A DNA stretch of 64,000 nucleotides from Sporosarcina sp. FSL W7-1349 (GTDB lineage: Bacteria > Bacillota > Bacilli > Bacillales_A > Planococcaceae): assembly GCF_038003045.1 (NCBI RefSeq), contig NZ_JBBOOK010000002.1:1-64000 (forward strand), given 5' to 3'. Within the stretch, counting starts at the first letter, position 1. Each line of letters starts with the position of its first letter. This document shows, in pieces, positions 8,437 to 18,183 of the stretch. Both the position numbers and the translations under genes were made by a program. Below the pieces are notes generated by a model that searched no databases, was not told the origin of the DNA, and saw only the letters and a program-made list of their open reading frames with translations.

Positions 8437-8913
8437 TTATGAATTGATCAACTGTTCCAGCGTCGCCAACGCGTCTTCAATATGCCCCTTCACTTTCACC
8501 TTGCGCCACTCTTTCACAACCGTCCCAGTCGGGTCAATCAAGAAAGTGGAGCGCTCGATTCCCATAAACTCCTTGCCGAACATTTTCTTCATTTTCCAGA
8601 CTCCGTACTGTTCAGCCACTTCATGGTCTGCATCCACGAGCAAGGAAAACGGAAGTCCGTGCTTGCCGATGAATTTTTGATGGGATGACTCATTGTCAGG
8701 ACTTACCCCAAGAATGACCGCATTCAATTCACCGAACTGCTCATGGGCATCCCGGAAATCACAAGCTTGCGTCGTACAACCAGGCGTCGAGTCTTTCGGA
8801 TAAAAATAAAGGATGACATATTTTTCGCCTGCAAAGTCTTTCAATGAAACCGTCTCGCCTTTTTCGTTAGGCAACGAGAAAACAGGTGCCTGCATTCCTT
8901 CTAAAGTCGTCAT
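8437..8913 (-). CDS. bcp: Thioredoxin-dependent thiol peroxidase (Bcp/peroxiredoxin Q)
   Basis: A 158-residue AhpC/TSA-fold peroxidase. The peroxidatic Cys is C46 and the resolving Cys C51 in DSTPGCTTQACDFRD, the spacing of Bcp proteins. It reduces hydrogen peroxide and organic hydroperoxides in the cytoplasm with thioredoxin. The start is ATG at 8913, 8 bases after GGAGG; a longer frame upstream lacks a ribosome binding site. It is divergent from hemL and is the ygaF equivalent of the Bacillus perR neighbourhood. No clear PerR box was seen before it. Confidence 0.93.
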   Translation of the reverse strand: MTTLEGMQAPVFSLPNEKGETVSLKDFAGEKYVILYFYPKDSTPGCTTQACDFRDAHEQFGELNAVILGVSPDNESSHQKFIGKHGLPFSLLVDADHEVAEQYGVWKMKKMFGKEFMGIERSTFLIDPTGTVVKEWRKVKVKGHIEDALATLEQLINS

Positions 8914-8980
8914 GAAGCATTCCTCCATTATCATCATTGTACTTACAATCGTACCGGACAACTACGCCACTTTCAATTCT

Positions 8981-9010
8981 TTGGCGTATCGTCCTGATTT
9001 TGTTTACAAT
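8981..9010 (+). promoter_or_regulatory. Sigma-A promoter of hemL
   Basis: TTGGCG (8981-8986), an 18-bp spacer and TACAAT (9005-9010) precede the hemL start by 30 bases. Confidence 0.6.
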
Positions 9011-9039
9011 AAAGGTCGAAATGAATGGAGGCAATTGAA

Positions 9040-10344
9040 ATGAATCGAACAATTTCAGAACAGGTCTATACAGAAGCATGTGAGCATATCGTAGGCGGGG
9101 TGAACAGTCCTTCCCGCAGTTATCGTGCTGTCGGAGGAGGTGCTCCGACCGTCATGGAACGGGCGGAGGGCGCCTATTTCTGGGACGTCGACGGCAATAA
9201 ATACATTGATTATCTGGCGGCGTATGGACCGATCATCACAGGCCACGCCCACCCGCATATTACGGAAGCAATCACGAAAGCAGCGCAAACGGGCATCTTA
9301 TACGGGACTCCGACAGCCCACGAAGTGAAATTCGCAAAAATGTTGAAAGAAGCGATGCCCGGCATGGATAAAGTGCGCTTCGTCAATTCGGGGACGGAGG
9401 CGGTCATGACGACGATCCGTGTGGCACGCGCTTATACGGGGCGGACGAAGATCATGAAGTTTGCCGGATGCTACCACGGCCATTCCGACCTTGTCTTAGT
9501 TGCGGCAGGATCCGGCCCCGCCACACTTGGTACGCCCGATTCAGCAGGGGTCCCGTCCTCAATCGCCGAGGAAGTGATCACGATACCGTTCAATGATCCA
9601 GCAGCTTATCGGGAAGCGATGGAAAAATGGGGAGACGAGATTGCATGCGTTCTTGTCGAGCCGATCGTAGGCAACTTCGGGATTGTCGAGCCGAATGAAG
9701 GCTTCCTTCCATTGGTCCATGAACTGGCGGCCGATCATGGCGCATTGATCGTTTACGACGAAGTCATCACGGCATTCCGCTTCCATTATGGCGGAGCCCA
9801 GGATATGCTCGGCTTGACGCCGGATTTGACGGCGCTCGGAAAAATCATCGGAGGCGGTCTCCCAATCGGGGCATATGGTGGCAAAAAAGAGATCATGGAG
9901 CAAGTTGCTCCGCTCGGCCCCGCTTACCAAGCCGGGACGATGGCAGGGAATCCGGCCTCGATCCAAGCGGGCATTGCCTGCTTGGAAGTATTGCAGGAAC
10001 CTGGAGTGTACGCGGAAATGGATCGCCTAGGGGCTTTATTGGAAGACGGGATTTTGGAATCCGCACGCAAACACGGGATTACGCTGACAACAAACCGCTT
10101 GGGCGGCGCGCTTACTTTATACTTCACCGATGTGAAAGTGGAGAACTATGAACAAGCCGAGGCAACGGATGGAGACGTATTCGGGAAGTTCTTCAAATTG
10201 ATGTTGAAAAACGGGATCAATCTCGCTCCATCCAAATACGAAGCATGGTTCTTGACGACAGCCCATACGGAACAGGATATCCAGGATACTTTACTGGCAG
10301 TCGACCGTTCGTTCAGCGAGTTAAGCCGCCTATTGACCGATTGA
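9040..10344 (+). CDS. hemL: Glutamate-1-semialdehyde 2,1-aminomutase (GsaB/HemL2 type)
   Basis: A 434-residue PLP enzyme that converts glutamate-1-semialdehyde to 5-aminolevulinate in the C5 heme pathway. The PLP-binding Lys is K268 in [17 protein letters not shown] (117-122), YHGHSD (145-150) and the YDEV Asp (D240) are all present. ATG at 9040 is chosen because GGAGG ends 8 bases upstream. The position next to bcp and ygaE corresponds to B. subtilis gsaB, a paralogue of the hemL found in the hem operon, so a second copy probably exists elsewhere in the genome. Confidence 0.93.
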   Translation: MNRTISEQVYTEACEHIVGGVNSPSRSYRAVGGGAPTVMERAEGAYFWDVDGNKYIDYLAAYGPIITGHAHPHITEAITKAAQTGILYGTPTAHEVKFAKMLKEAMPGMDKVRFVNSGTEAVMTTIRVARAYTGRTKIMKFAGCYHGHSDLVLVAAGSGPATLGTPDSAGVPSSIAEEVITIPFNDPAAYREAMEKWGDEIACVLVEPIVGNFGIVEPNEGFLPLVHELAADHGALIVYDEVITAFRFHYGGAQDMLGLTPDLTALGKIIGGGLPIGAYGGKKEIMEQVAPLGPAYQAGTMAGNPASIQAGIACLEVLQEPGVYAEMDRLGALLEDGILESARKHGITLTTNRLGGALTLYFTDVKVENYEQAEATDGDVFGKFFKLMLKNGINLAPSKYEAWFLTTAHTEQDIQDTLLAVDRSFSELSRLLTD

Positions 10345-10443
10345 CCATTCCGCAGGAACACGGTAAAGTAACAGAAAATAGGGATTTACTATCTAGATGA
10401 AAGTACGGTTGAGAATGAAACCTTTTCGGAAAGGAATAATTGC

Positions 10444-11526
10444 ATGAAACTAGGTGCCCGCATCTTCAAAACGGGTGTTGCCATCGTATTCGCTCTGTTC
10501 ATAGCGGAAACACTTCATTTATCCCACCCCGTTTTTGCCGGGATTGCGGCGATTTTCGCCATTCAACCATCAATATACCGCTCGTATTTGACCATCGTTG
10601 AACAAATACAAGGAAATATCATCGGAGCAACCGTCGCCATCCTGTTTGTCCTGCTATTCGGCCACCAGCTGCTCATCATCGGGCTCGCTGCGATGATCAT
10701 TATCTTGATCATGCTGAAGTTGGGGCTCGAAAAAAACATCTCGTTGGCGCTCGTAATGATGATTGCCATTATGGAGATACAAGGTGAAGACTTCTTAATA
10801 TTTGCCATGCAACGATTCATCACGATTGTCATCGGGGTGCTTGCGGCATTCATCGTCAACTTGGTGTTCATGCCTCCTAAATATGAGACGAAACTTTTCC
10901 AGTCGATCCATCAGACACAGGACGAAATCATCAGGTGGACCCGTTTGGCAGGAAGGCAAGTTTCCGAGCATATCGCGACAAAGAAATCGCTCAATAAGTT
11001 AAAAGAACGCCTGACACAGGTCGATCAGTTTTATTTATTGTTCAAAGAAGAGCGAAGCTATTTCAAGAAGAACACTAGGGAAAAAGGCCGGAAATTGGTC
11101 ATTTACCGGCAGATGCTTGCCACCTCCCGAAGCAGTTATGATGTGCTGAAACGGTTGCATCAGTACGAAAATGAACTGATCAATCTGCCTGAGCATTTCA
11201 GAATGATGATCCAAGAACGGCTGGATGCGCTTCTCACATACCATGAGCAGCTGCACTTGAAATTTGTCGGCAAATTGAAGTCCGACCGCACAAGTGTCGT
11301 GCCAAATGAGGAATACATCCAACGTCATGAAGTCATGGAAATCTTCGCAAAGGAGATTGCCATCACGCAGGAGGAAGAAGAATTCTCGGCATATCATCTT
11401 CTCCATATCCTGTCGGCCATCCTGAATTACGAAGAACAGTTGGAACATCTCGACAAGCTGATCGTGTCCTATCAAAAGCATCATCATAGGGAGTCAGAAA
11501 TCGAGTGGGATGAAGAAGTGTATTGA
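10444..11526 (+). CDS. Aromatic acid exporter (ArAE/FUSC-like) family membrane protein, YgaE-like
   Basis: A 360-residue protein with an N-terminal membrane domain of about six helices (residues 10-145), typical of the DUF939/ArAE_1 half of aromatic acid exporters, and a long soluble alpha-helical C-terminal half rich in charged residues. Such proteins are proposed efflux components for aromatic or other organic acids; the substrate is unknown here. An AAGGA ribosome binding site precedes ATG. Position after hemL matches B. subtilis ygaE. A perfect 13-bp stem terminator follows. Confidence 0.82.
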   Translation: MKLGARIFKTGVAIVFALFIAETLHLSHPVFAGIAAIFAIQPSIYRSYLTIVEQIQGNIIGATVAILFVLLFGHQLLIIGLAAMIIILIMLKLGLEKNISLALVMMIAIMEIQGEDFLIFAMQRFITIVIGVLAAFIVNLVFMPPKYETKLFQSIHQTQDEIIRWTRLAGRQVSEHIATKKSLNKLKERLTQVDQFYLLFKEERSYFKKNTREKGRKLVIYRQMLATSRSSYDVLKRLHQYENELINLPEHFRMMIQERLDALLTYHEQLHLKFVGKLKSDRTSVVPNEEYIQRHEVMEIFAKEIAITQEEEEFSAYHLLHILSAILNYEEQLEHLDKLIVSYQKHHHRESEIEWDEEVY

Positions 11527-11531
11527 TATCG

Positions 11532-11570
11532 AAAATGCTGTTGGCGAAATAGATGCCAACAGCATTTTTT
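11532..11570 (+). terminator. Terminator of the ArAE exporter gene
   Basis: AAATGCTGTTGGC and GCCAACAGCATTT form a perfect 13-bp stem followed by TTTTTT. Confidence 0.9.
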
Positions 11571-11580
11571 AGTTCTGGGC

Positions 11581-12190
11581 AGGACAGTACGATGGATTGC
11601 CGTGACAGTTCAGCCACCCCGTGACAGTTGATGCTGGGGACATGATAGTCCGCACTTTTGCCATGACAGTTTGCCGGATTGCCATGACAGTTCCGCCGCC
11701 CCATTACAGTTACCGCCAGGGCCATGACAGTTCGCACATTTTCCATGACAGTTTGCCGATTTGCCATGACAGTTCAGCCGCCCCATGACAGTTGACGCTG
11801 GAGCCATGACAGTTTGCACATTTTCCATGACAGTTTTCCGATTTGCCATGACAGTTCCGCCGCCCCATGACAGTTGCCACTGGAGCCATTACAGTTCGCA
11901 CATTTGCCATGACAGTTTGCCGGTTTGCCATGACAATTCAGCCGCCCCATGACAGTTGAGGCCGGAGCCATGACAGTTCGCACTTTTGCCATGACAGTTT
12001 TCCGGTTTGCCATGACGGTTCAGTCGCTCTATGACAGTTACCGCCAGGGCCATGACAGTTCGCACATTTCCCATGACAGTTTTCCGATTTGCCATGACAG
12101 TTCAGCCGCCCCATGACAGTTGACGCTGGAGCCATGACAGTTTGCACATTTTCCATGACAGTTTTCCGGATTGCCATGACAATTCGCACG
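11581..12190. repeat. Higher-order tandem repeat: seven 82-bp tetrads of a 19-21-bp unit
   Basis: Each unit opens with CATGACAGTT and carries a 9-11-base variable part. Units occur in a fixed cycle of four types: A (..CGCCGCCC, 19 bp), B (..GACGCTGGAGC, 21 bp), C (..CGCACATTTTC, 21 bp), D (..TCCGATTTGC, 21 bp). Type A begins at 11601, 11683, 11765, 11847, 11929, 12011 and 12093, exactly 82 bp apart with no indel; a decayed D unit precedes and a partial unit (12175) follows. The period is not a multiple of 3, so the frame changes every copy and the short open frames across it are not real genes. It lies between two facing terminators. Confidence 0.93.
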
Positions 12191-12204
12191 CCCTTGTCAA
12201 TCCA

Positions 12205-12245
12205 AAACAAAAAGCAGAGGCAGGATTTCTATCATCCCCTCTGCT
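12205..12245 (-). terminator. Terminator of the oligopeptide permease operon
   Basis: On the minus strand AGCAGAGG / CCTCTGCT encloses a 17-base loop and is followed by TTTTTGTTTT. Confidence 0.8.
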
Positions 12246-12260
12246 CTTCTATATCCTATC

Positions 12261-13160
12261 CTAATTCTTCATACGCGGATCTAGTGCGTCCCGCAACCCA
12301 TCCCCCATCAAGTTGAATCCGAGAACGGTCAGCATGATGGCCAGACCCGGGAACACCATCGTCCACGGAGCCGTTTGCAAATAGTTTTTCGAATCGGCCA
12401 ACATTTTCCCCCACTCCGGGTCCGGTGCTTGTGCTCCGAGGCCTAGAAATCCGAGTGCCGCCGCTTCCAGTATAGCTGTCGCGATCGCCAGTGTCCCTTG
12501 GACGATGACAGGCGCCATGGAGTTCGGCAGAATATGGGAAAACAGGATTCTCGCGTCCCTCATACCGATCCCTTTGGCCGCGGTAATATATTCATCCTCT
12601 TTAATGCTCAACACTTTGGACCGGATCAATCGCCCGAAGTTCGGAACGTTGATGACCGCTATGGCAATCAAAGCATTTTGCAAATTCGGGCCAAGGACGG
12701 CAACAATGGCAATCGCCAGTAAAATGGAAGGGAAGGCTAACATGATATCAAAGAATCTGGAAATAATCGTATCCACCCAGCGGCCGTAATAGCCGGCGAT
12801 GATCCCTAACACGCTTCCGACCACAACCGACCCGACTACCGAGAAAAACCCGATCCACAATGATATCCGCGCACCATGAATAATGCGGGATAAAATATCC
12901 CTTCCCAAATCATCCGTCCCCAGCCAATACTCGGACGAAGGAGGAAGGAGGCGGTCAGCCGCAAGCTGTTCATTAATTCCCTCTTTCGCTACAAGCGGTC
13001 CAAAAAGGGCAACCAGTATGAAAAAGATGACAATGCCGGCTCCAACGACGGCGACTTTACTTTTTTTAAAACCGTTCCATGCTTCGCTCCACGGTCCGAC
13101 AGATTTGCTGCTAATTTTCGCTTCCGCAATTCCGTCCACTTTTGGAGTCAACTCGGTCAT
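12261..13160 (-). CDS. Peptide ABC transporter permease (AppC/DppC type)
   Basis: A 299-residue inner-membrane permease with six helices and the BPD_transp_1 EAA-type loop (EAAALGFLGLGAQAP..). The N-terminal OppC_N extension of about 45 residues precedes the first helix. It pairs with the AppB/DppB-type permease upstream to form the channel of an oligopeptide importer. The start is ATG 13160, 7 bases after GGGGGG; a GTG two codons earlier is too close. It is the last gene of the operon, before a terminator. Confidence 0.9.
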   Translation of the reverse strand: MTELTPKVDGIAEAKISSKSVGPWSEAWNGFKKSKVAVVGAGIVIFFILVALFGPLVAKEGINEQLAADRLLPPSSEYWLGTDDLGRDILSRIIHGARISLWIGFFSVVGSVVVGSVLGIIAGYYGRWVDTIISRFFDIMLAFPSILLAIAIVAVLGPNLQNALIAIAVINVPNFGRLIRSKVLSIKEDEYITAAKGIGMRDARILFSHILPNSMAPVIVQGTLAIATAILEAAALGFLGLGAQAPDPEWGKMLADSKNYLQTAPWTMVFPGLAIMLTVLGFNLMGDGLRDALDPRMKN

Positions 13161-13178
13161 AGACACTCCCCCCTTTCC

Positions 13179-14183
13179 TTAGTCGTATTTAATCCTTGGA
13201 TCAATCAAGCCATACAATAGGTCGACGATCAGATTAATCATGACGAATATGAATGCCACGATGAGAATACCGGATTGAATGACCGGATAATCCCGGTACC
13301 CGATAGCATCGTAAATATAGCGACCGATTCCCGGCCACGCGAAAATTGTTTCTGTCAAGATTGCTCCGCCCAATAGCATTCCCGTCTGCAATCCAACAAC
13401 CGTTAATACAGGAATGACCGCATTTTTAAGCGCATGCTTATAAACGACCCAGAACATTTTTTGCCCTTTCGCGCGCGCGGTCCTGACGTAATCGGAACGC
13501 ATCACTTCAAGCATGCTTGATCTAGTCATCCGCGCAATAATGGCCATTGGTATCGTCGCCAAGGCTACCCCCGGCAAAATGAGATGCTTGAGCACTACCC
13601 ATGTCTGGTCGAAACGGCCTTGTAAAATCGTATCCAACACATAGAGATTGGTGATGGCGTTTACCGGATCCCTCACCTGCTCCCTTCCCGTTACTGGCAG
13701 CCAGGAAAGCTCTAATGCGAATACCCACTGACCCATGAGACCGAGCCAGAAAATCGGCATGGATACCCCGACCAAAGCAAAAATCATCGCTCCATAATCA
13801 AACCAGGAATTTTGGAACCACGCAGAGATGATTCCGGCATTGATACCAATTACTACTGCAATGATGATCGCAAAGAATGTAAGCTCAATAGTTGCCGCCA
13901 AATAGGGCCAAATCTCATCCGCAACGGGCATACGGGTCCTCATCGATTCCCCAAGATCACCCGTTAAGATGCCCCCGAGGTACTTGAAATATTGGATATA
14001 CCAAGGGGTATCGAGGCCGAGCTTGACAGTCAGCGCTTCAACCGCCTCTTTCGTCGCTTGCTGCCCCAGTATGATCTGAGCCGGATTTCCCGGAATCGCT
14101 CGGATAATCATGAAAACGACAAAGGTCATTCCGAGGAGTACCGGAATTAGTTGCAGCAACCGCTTCCCAATATAACTGATCAT
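13179..14183 (-). CDS. Peptide ABC transporter permease (AppB/DppB type)
   Basis: A 334-residue permease with an N-terminal helix (residues 10-28), a periplasm-facing loop with the RAIPGNPA motif typical of DppB/OppB, and five further helices with the conserved inner-membrane permease signature near residues 200-240. It is the second channel subunit. GGAGAGGTGAAACT precedes ATG. Eighteen bases separate it from the downstream permease gene. Confidence 0.92.
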   Translation of the reverse strand: MISYIGKRLLQLIPVLLGMTFVVFMIIRAIPGNPAQIILGQQATKEAVEALTVKLGLDTPWYIQYFKYLGGILTGDLGESMRTRMPVADEIWPYLAATIELTFFAIIIAVVIGINAGIISAWFQNSWFDYGAMIFALVGVSMPIFWLGLMGQWVFALELSWLPVTGREQVRDPVNAITNLYVLDTILQGRFDQTWVVLKHLILPGVALATIPMAIIARMTRSSMLEVMRSDYVRTARAKGQKMFWVVYKHALKNAVIPVLTVVGLQTGMLLGGAILTETIFAWPGIGRYIYDAIGYRDYPVIQSGILIVAFIFVMINLIVDLLYGLIDPRIKYD

Positions 14184-14277
14184 AGTTTCACCTCTCCAAC
14201 ACTGAATTCCAATTGACTATGTAACTCCATTGAAAGGTAAAAGGGAGAAATCCTTCCGACCTCTCCCTTCCCCTTTA

Positions 14278-15924
14278 TCACTTGAATTCTACATTTGACA
14301 GTAGATCAGATCCTGTCGGATGAGGTTTTAACCCTGTTAATTCCTTCACGCCTCCAAGTAATGGCGTCGAGTGTGCAAGTGGTACCCAAGGCGCTTCTTC
14401 ACGAATGATTTCTTGCGCTTTCTTATACAATTCAATACGTTTCTCTTCATCGACTTCGGTTTGTGCCTCTATCAGAATGTCATGAAGCTCATCATTTTTA
14501 TAGTACGTATAGTTGTTGCTGCCGATATTATCTTCATCTAGAAGGGCATATATGAAGTTATCCGGGTCTCCGTTGTCCCCTGTCCAACCGAGCATGAAAG
14601 CATCGGCATCCCCTTTACTTGCCAAGTCCAGATAAGTTCCCCACTCGTGGGAAACGATTTTTGCTGTTATGCCAATGTCTGAGAGGTTTTTCTGAATGAC
14701 TTCCGCCACTTTCATACCATCTGGCATGTATGGACGCGGAACTGGCATTGCCCAAAGTTCCATTTCGAAGCCGTCTGCAAGACCTGCTTCCGCAAGTAGT
14801 TCTTTTGCCTTTTCAGGATTGTATTCGTATGGCTCAATATCATCGTTATAACCGGAAATGGATGGCGGCATCGGGTTTTTCGCGATATCCGCACGGCCCT
14901 CAAAGAACGAATCGATGATGGATTGTTTGTCGATCGCATAATTCAGCGCCTGGCGAACTTCCTTCTTGTCGAAAGGAGGACGAGTAACCGTCATGCCCAA
15001 ATATCCGATGTTCATGGATGGACGTTCAAACAATTGCAGGTTTTCCTCGTTTTCAATTCTTTCACCATCTGATGGGTTGATGCCATCAGCCAAGTCAATC
15101 CCTCCAGACAATAGCTCGTTTAAACGTGCGGAGTTGTCCGGAATCGAACGGAAGATGACTTTGTCGAGCTTAGGCAGCCCTTCTTGCCAGTAATCTTCGA
15201 ATCTTTCAATTGTGATTGTTTCATTTGGTCTCCATTCAACGAACTTGAATGGTCCTGTACCAACCGGATTTCTTTCAAACTGGTCATCGCCTTGTTCGAA
15301 AGCTGTCGGGCTTGCAATCGCAAACATATCCATCGCGATATTTTTCAGGAATGGAGCCTGTGCACGCGTCAACTTGAAGACAACTGTGTAGTCACCGTCG
15401 GCTGTGACCGATTCGATGATATGGCCCTCATCGCCCTTGAATCCTCCGAACATAGTGTTGTAATACGGGAACGTATCAGCATCCCCATTAGCCCATCGTT
15501 CGAAGTTTTTCACGACCGCTTCCGCATTAAAGTCGGTGCCATCATGGAATTTGACGCCTTCACGCAATTTGAACGTGTACGTCAGTCCATCTTCACTTGG
15601 CTCCCACTCTGTTGCGAGACCCGGTTGGATGGATGTATCTTGTTCACCGAAGTTCAATAGCGTTTCGTAAACATTTTTAGTGACTTTGAAAGTTTCCCCT
15701 TCTGTCGTTCTCGACGGATCAAGTGATGTAGAATCTCCACCACGACCGAAGACCAATGTCTTATTTACGTTCTCATTGCCCGTGTCTTCATTTCCCTTTG
15801 TCTCTTCGCCGCTGTTGCCCTCTTTTTCCGGCTCTGTCGTCCCGCTATTCGAACATGCCGCCAAGGCAGTCGATAGAGCAAGGATGAGCATCAGGGCAAA
15901 TAACCAAAATTTGTTTTTCCTCAT
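14278..15924 (-). CDS. Peptide-binding lipoprotein of the ABC importer (SBP_bac_5)
   Basis: A 548-residue extracellular solute-binding lipoprotein. The signal peptide ends in a lipobox (LAAC, Cys about residue 24), followed by a Glu/Gly/Asn-rich linker, then a family 5 binding domain (about residues 60-540) with the EPSEDGLTYTFKLREGVKFHDG segment in the expected place. It captures oligopeptides, or possibly nickel or other ligands used by this family, and hands them to the permeases. GGAGGGG precedes the ATG. Confidence 0.92.
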   Translation of the reverse strand: MRKNKFWLFALMLILALSTALAACSNSGTTEPEKEGNSGEETKGNEDTGNENVNKTLVFGRGGDSTSLDPSRTTEGETFKVTKNVYETLLNFGEQDTSIQPGLATEWEPSEDGLTYTFKLREGVKFHDGTDFNAEAVVKNFERWANGDADTFPYYNTMFGGFKGDEGHIIESVTADGDYTVVFKLTRAQAPFLKNIAMDMFAIASPTAFEQGDDQFERNPVGTGPFKFVEWRPNETITIERFEDYWQEGLPKLDKVIFRSIPDNSARLNELLSGGIDLADGINPSDGERIENEENLQLFERPSMNIGYLGMTVTRPPFDKKEVRQALNYAIDKQSIIDSFFEGRADIAKNPMPPSISGYNDDIEPYEYNPEKAKELLAEAGLADGFEMELWAMPVPRPYMPDGMKVAEVIQKNLSDIGITAKIVSHEWGTYLDLASKGDADAFMLGWTGDNGDPDNFIYALLDEDNIGSNNYTYYKNDELHDILIEAQTEVDEEKRIELYKKAQEIIREEAPWVPLAHSTPLLGGVKELTGLKPHPTGSDLLSNVEFK

Positions 15925-15948
15925 TTTGACCCCTCCATCTGATTTATA

Positions 15949-16935
15949 TCAAACGTCGGCCGAATCACCGTATAGGTGACAGGCGACAGAATGACCAGTC
16001 TTATGTTCCTTCAAACTTGGAACCGCTTTCATACAAATGTCCATACGATGTGGGCAACGCGTGTGGAACGTGCACCCTGTCGGTGGATTTGCCGGATTCG
16101 GGATATCCCCTTCCAACAATATCTGTTCCTTCTTGAATTCCGGATCAGGTACGGGAACCGCGGACAGAAGCGCCTGCGTATAAGGATGAAGCGGTTCGGA
16201 ATAAAGCTGTTCACTATCTGCGATTTCCACAATTTTACCTAGGTACATTACACCGACCCGATCGCTTATATGGCGGACGACCCCCAAGTCATGTGCAATG
16301 AAAATATAAGTCAAATTGAACTCTTTTTGAAGATCCTGCATTAAGTTCAGGACCTGCGCCTGAATGGAAACGTCCAATGCCGATACAGGCTCGTCCGCTA
16401 TAATCAGTTTCGGATTCGTCATAAGGGCACGCGCGATACCAATCCGTTGCCGTTGACCGCCGCTAAATTGATGTGGATACCTTTTCGCATGGTATTCACT
16501 CAAACCGACGATTTCCAAAAACTCATTCACTTTGCGCTTCCGTTCTTTCGGATTCCCAATTCCATGGACAATGAGCGGCTCCTCAAGGATCTTGCCGACC
16601 GTATGTCGTGGATTAAGGGATGCGTAAGGATCCTGAAATACCATTTGGATATCCCGTCGCATTTTCCGCATCTCCTCAGTTGTCAATGAAGTGAGGTCTT
16701 TCCCCTCGAACTCCACCTTGCCATCGGTCGGTTCCAGCAGGCGCATGAGCATGCGCCCTGTCGTCGATTTACCGCATCCTGATTCTCCGACAATGCCGAG
16801 CGTTTCGCCCTCATTCACATAAAAAGAGACATTATCGACCGCTTTCACTTCTCCCATAGTTCGGGCGAGAAGCCCTTTCCGGACCGGGAAATACTTTTTC
16901 AATCCATCAACTTTTAACAAGGGTTTTGTTACCAT
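15949..16935 (-). CDS. Peptide ABC transporter ATPase (AppF/DppF type)
   Basis: A 328-residue ATPase with Walker [10 protein letters not shown], signature FSGGQRQR and Walker B LIIADEP, plus the C-terminal oligopeptide/dipeptide domain with the CTFHTRCPH cysteine motif. DppF-type ATPases often bind a [4Fe-4S] cluster through this region. ATG 16935 is chosen because GAGGGGG stands upstream; the gene then overlaps the 3 prime end of the preceding ATPase gene by 29 bases, which implies coupled translation. Confidence 0.9.
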   Translation of the reverse strand: MVTKPLLKVDGLKKYFPVRKGLLARTMGEVKAVDNVSFYVNEGETLGIVGESGCGKSTTGRMLMRLLEPTDGKVEFEGKDLTSLTTEEMRKMRRDIQMVFQDPYASLNPRHTVGKILEEPLIVHGIGNPKERKRKVNEFLEIVGLSEYHAKRYPHQFSGGQRQRIGIARALMTNPKLIIADEPVSALDVSIQAQVLNLMQDLQKEFNLTYIFIAHDLGVVRHISDRVGVMYLGKIVEIADSEQLYSEPLHPYTQALLSAVPVPDPEFKKEQILLEGDIPNPANPPTGCTFHTRCPHRMDICMKAVPSLKEHKTGHSVACHLYGDSADV

Positions 16936-17929
16936 CCATCCCTGCCCCCTCTCTGTCGTACAAGAAACAACGCGTCTGATGATCATCCGAAGTATCATAC
17001 AGGGCAGGATTCTCCTTCAAACAACGATCGAATGCAAATTCACATCTCGCAGCAAACCTGCAGCCATGCCGAATCGATCCAGGCCTCGGGACATTCCCGG
17101 GGATGGAGTATAATCGATCTTTCTTATACCGCATGTCCGGAACCGACTGGATTAGCCCTTTCGTATATGGATGTTGAGGATGTTCAAACAATTTCTTGAC
17201 CGGTGCTTCCTCGATAATTTGGCCTGCATACATGACGATGACTCGTTCGCACGTCTCTGCCACGACACCGAGGTCATGCGTGATGAGAAGGACAGCCGTT
17301 CCGAGCCTCGTATTCAGTTCGTTCATCAATTTCATAATCTGCGCTTGGATCGTGACGTCCAATGCCGTTGTCGGCTCATCAGCTATCAGTACCTTCGGGT
17401 TGCAGACGAGCGCCATCGCAATCATGACCCGTTGCCTCATCCCGCCTGATAATTGATGAGGATAGTCATTCACGAGCTCGGCCGCCCTCGGCAATCCAAC
17501 CAAGTTCAGCATCTCAATTGCGCGTGTAACCGCTTTCTTTTTAGACAAGCCCTTCTCATGGATCCGGATCGCTTCCGTCATCTGGTTTCCGATTGTGAAA
17601 AGAGGATTCAACGAAGTCATCGGTTCCTGGAAAATCATCGCGATTTCATTGCCCCGGATTTGCCTCATTTGCTTCTCGCTCAATTTCAACAAATCCTTAT
17701 CTCCATACAGAATTTCACCGCCGACAATTTTTCCTGGCGGTTTCGGGACAAGACCCATGATGGATAAGGAAGTGACACTTTTTCCGCAACCCGACTCCCC
17801 CACGATACCAAGAACTTCCCCTTCCTTCAGATGAAAATCGATATGATCCACTGCGGGAATTTCTCCTGAATCTGTGAAAAAGGTCGTTTGTAAATCATTC
17901 ACTTGGAGGACCGTTCTTCTTCCATCCAT
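16907..17929 (-). CDS. Peptide ABC transporter ATPase (AppD/DppD type)
   Basis: A 340-residue ATPase, first gene of the operon. Walker A is GESGCGKSV, the signature LSGGMRQR, Walker B VLIADEP, and the C-terminal oligo-HPY domain carries HGCRFAARC. Gene order ATPase-ATPase-binding protein-permease-permease is that of B. subtilis appDFABC rather than opp or dpp, which suggests an App-type oligopeptide importer. An in-frame TTG directly precedes ATG 17929; the ATG is preferred for its spacing to AAGGTG. Confidence 0.9.
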   Translation of the reverse strand: MDGRRTVLQVNDLQTTFFTDSGEIPAVDHIDFHLKEGEVLGIVGESGCGKSVTSLSIMGLVPKPPGKIVGGEILYGDKDLLKLSEKQMRQIRGNEIAMIFQEPMTSLNPLFTIGNQMTEAIRIHEKGLSKKKAVTRAIEMLNLVGLPRAAELVNDYPHQLSGGMRQRVMIAMALVCNPKVLIADEPTTALDVTIQAQIMKLMNELNTRLGTAVLLITHDLGVVAETCERVIVMYAGQIIEEAPVKKLFEHPQHPYTKGLIQSVPDMRYKKDRLYSIPGNVPRPGSIRHGCRFAARCEFAFDRCLKENPALYDTSDDHQTRCFLYDREGAGMDGNKTLVKS

Positions 17930-18110
17930 CAAATCACCTTTTCTTGATTTTTTTAATTATTTCTAAAGGTATTCACTATTATACAATCATTTATCACAAA
18001 GGCAATACATTTTAGTAGACTAGCAGTATTCAGTCAATGCGTTAATTTAGTAGCGTATTAAAGCGCTTTTCCACTTTTATAAATGGATTACCCATTTAAA
18101 CTGCAAAACG

Positions 18111-18152
18111 AAAAATCACTGCGGACAATAATGTCATCCTGCAGCGATTTTT
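18111..18152 (-). terminator. Terminator of the ABC exporter gene
   Basis: AAAAATCACTGC / GCAGCGATTTTT forms a 12-bp stem with one mismatch, followed by T-rich sequence on the minus strand. Confidence 0.75.
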
Positions 18153-18183
18153 GTCGTTTTTTGAAAATTTCTTTATTATTAAA

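Noticed and set aside
11581..12190. CRISPR array
   Set aside because: Repeats are only about 10 conserved bases with 9-11-base variable parts that themselves recur in a fixed four-unit cycle; there are no unique spacers, no leader and no cas genes.
11363..12210. Repeat-protein genes on the minus strand with NCHGKCANCHG-like heptads
   Set aside because: The 82-bp period shifts the frame at each copy, so every frame ends within about three copies. None has a ribosome binding site, and the peptides only reflect the DNA repeat.
12261..17929. Nickel-specific importer
   Set aside because: Relatives exist, but there is no metal gene nearby and the gene order matches App-type oligopeptide importers; left as peptide type.
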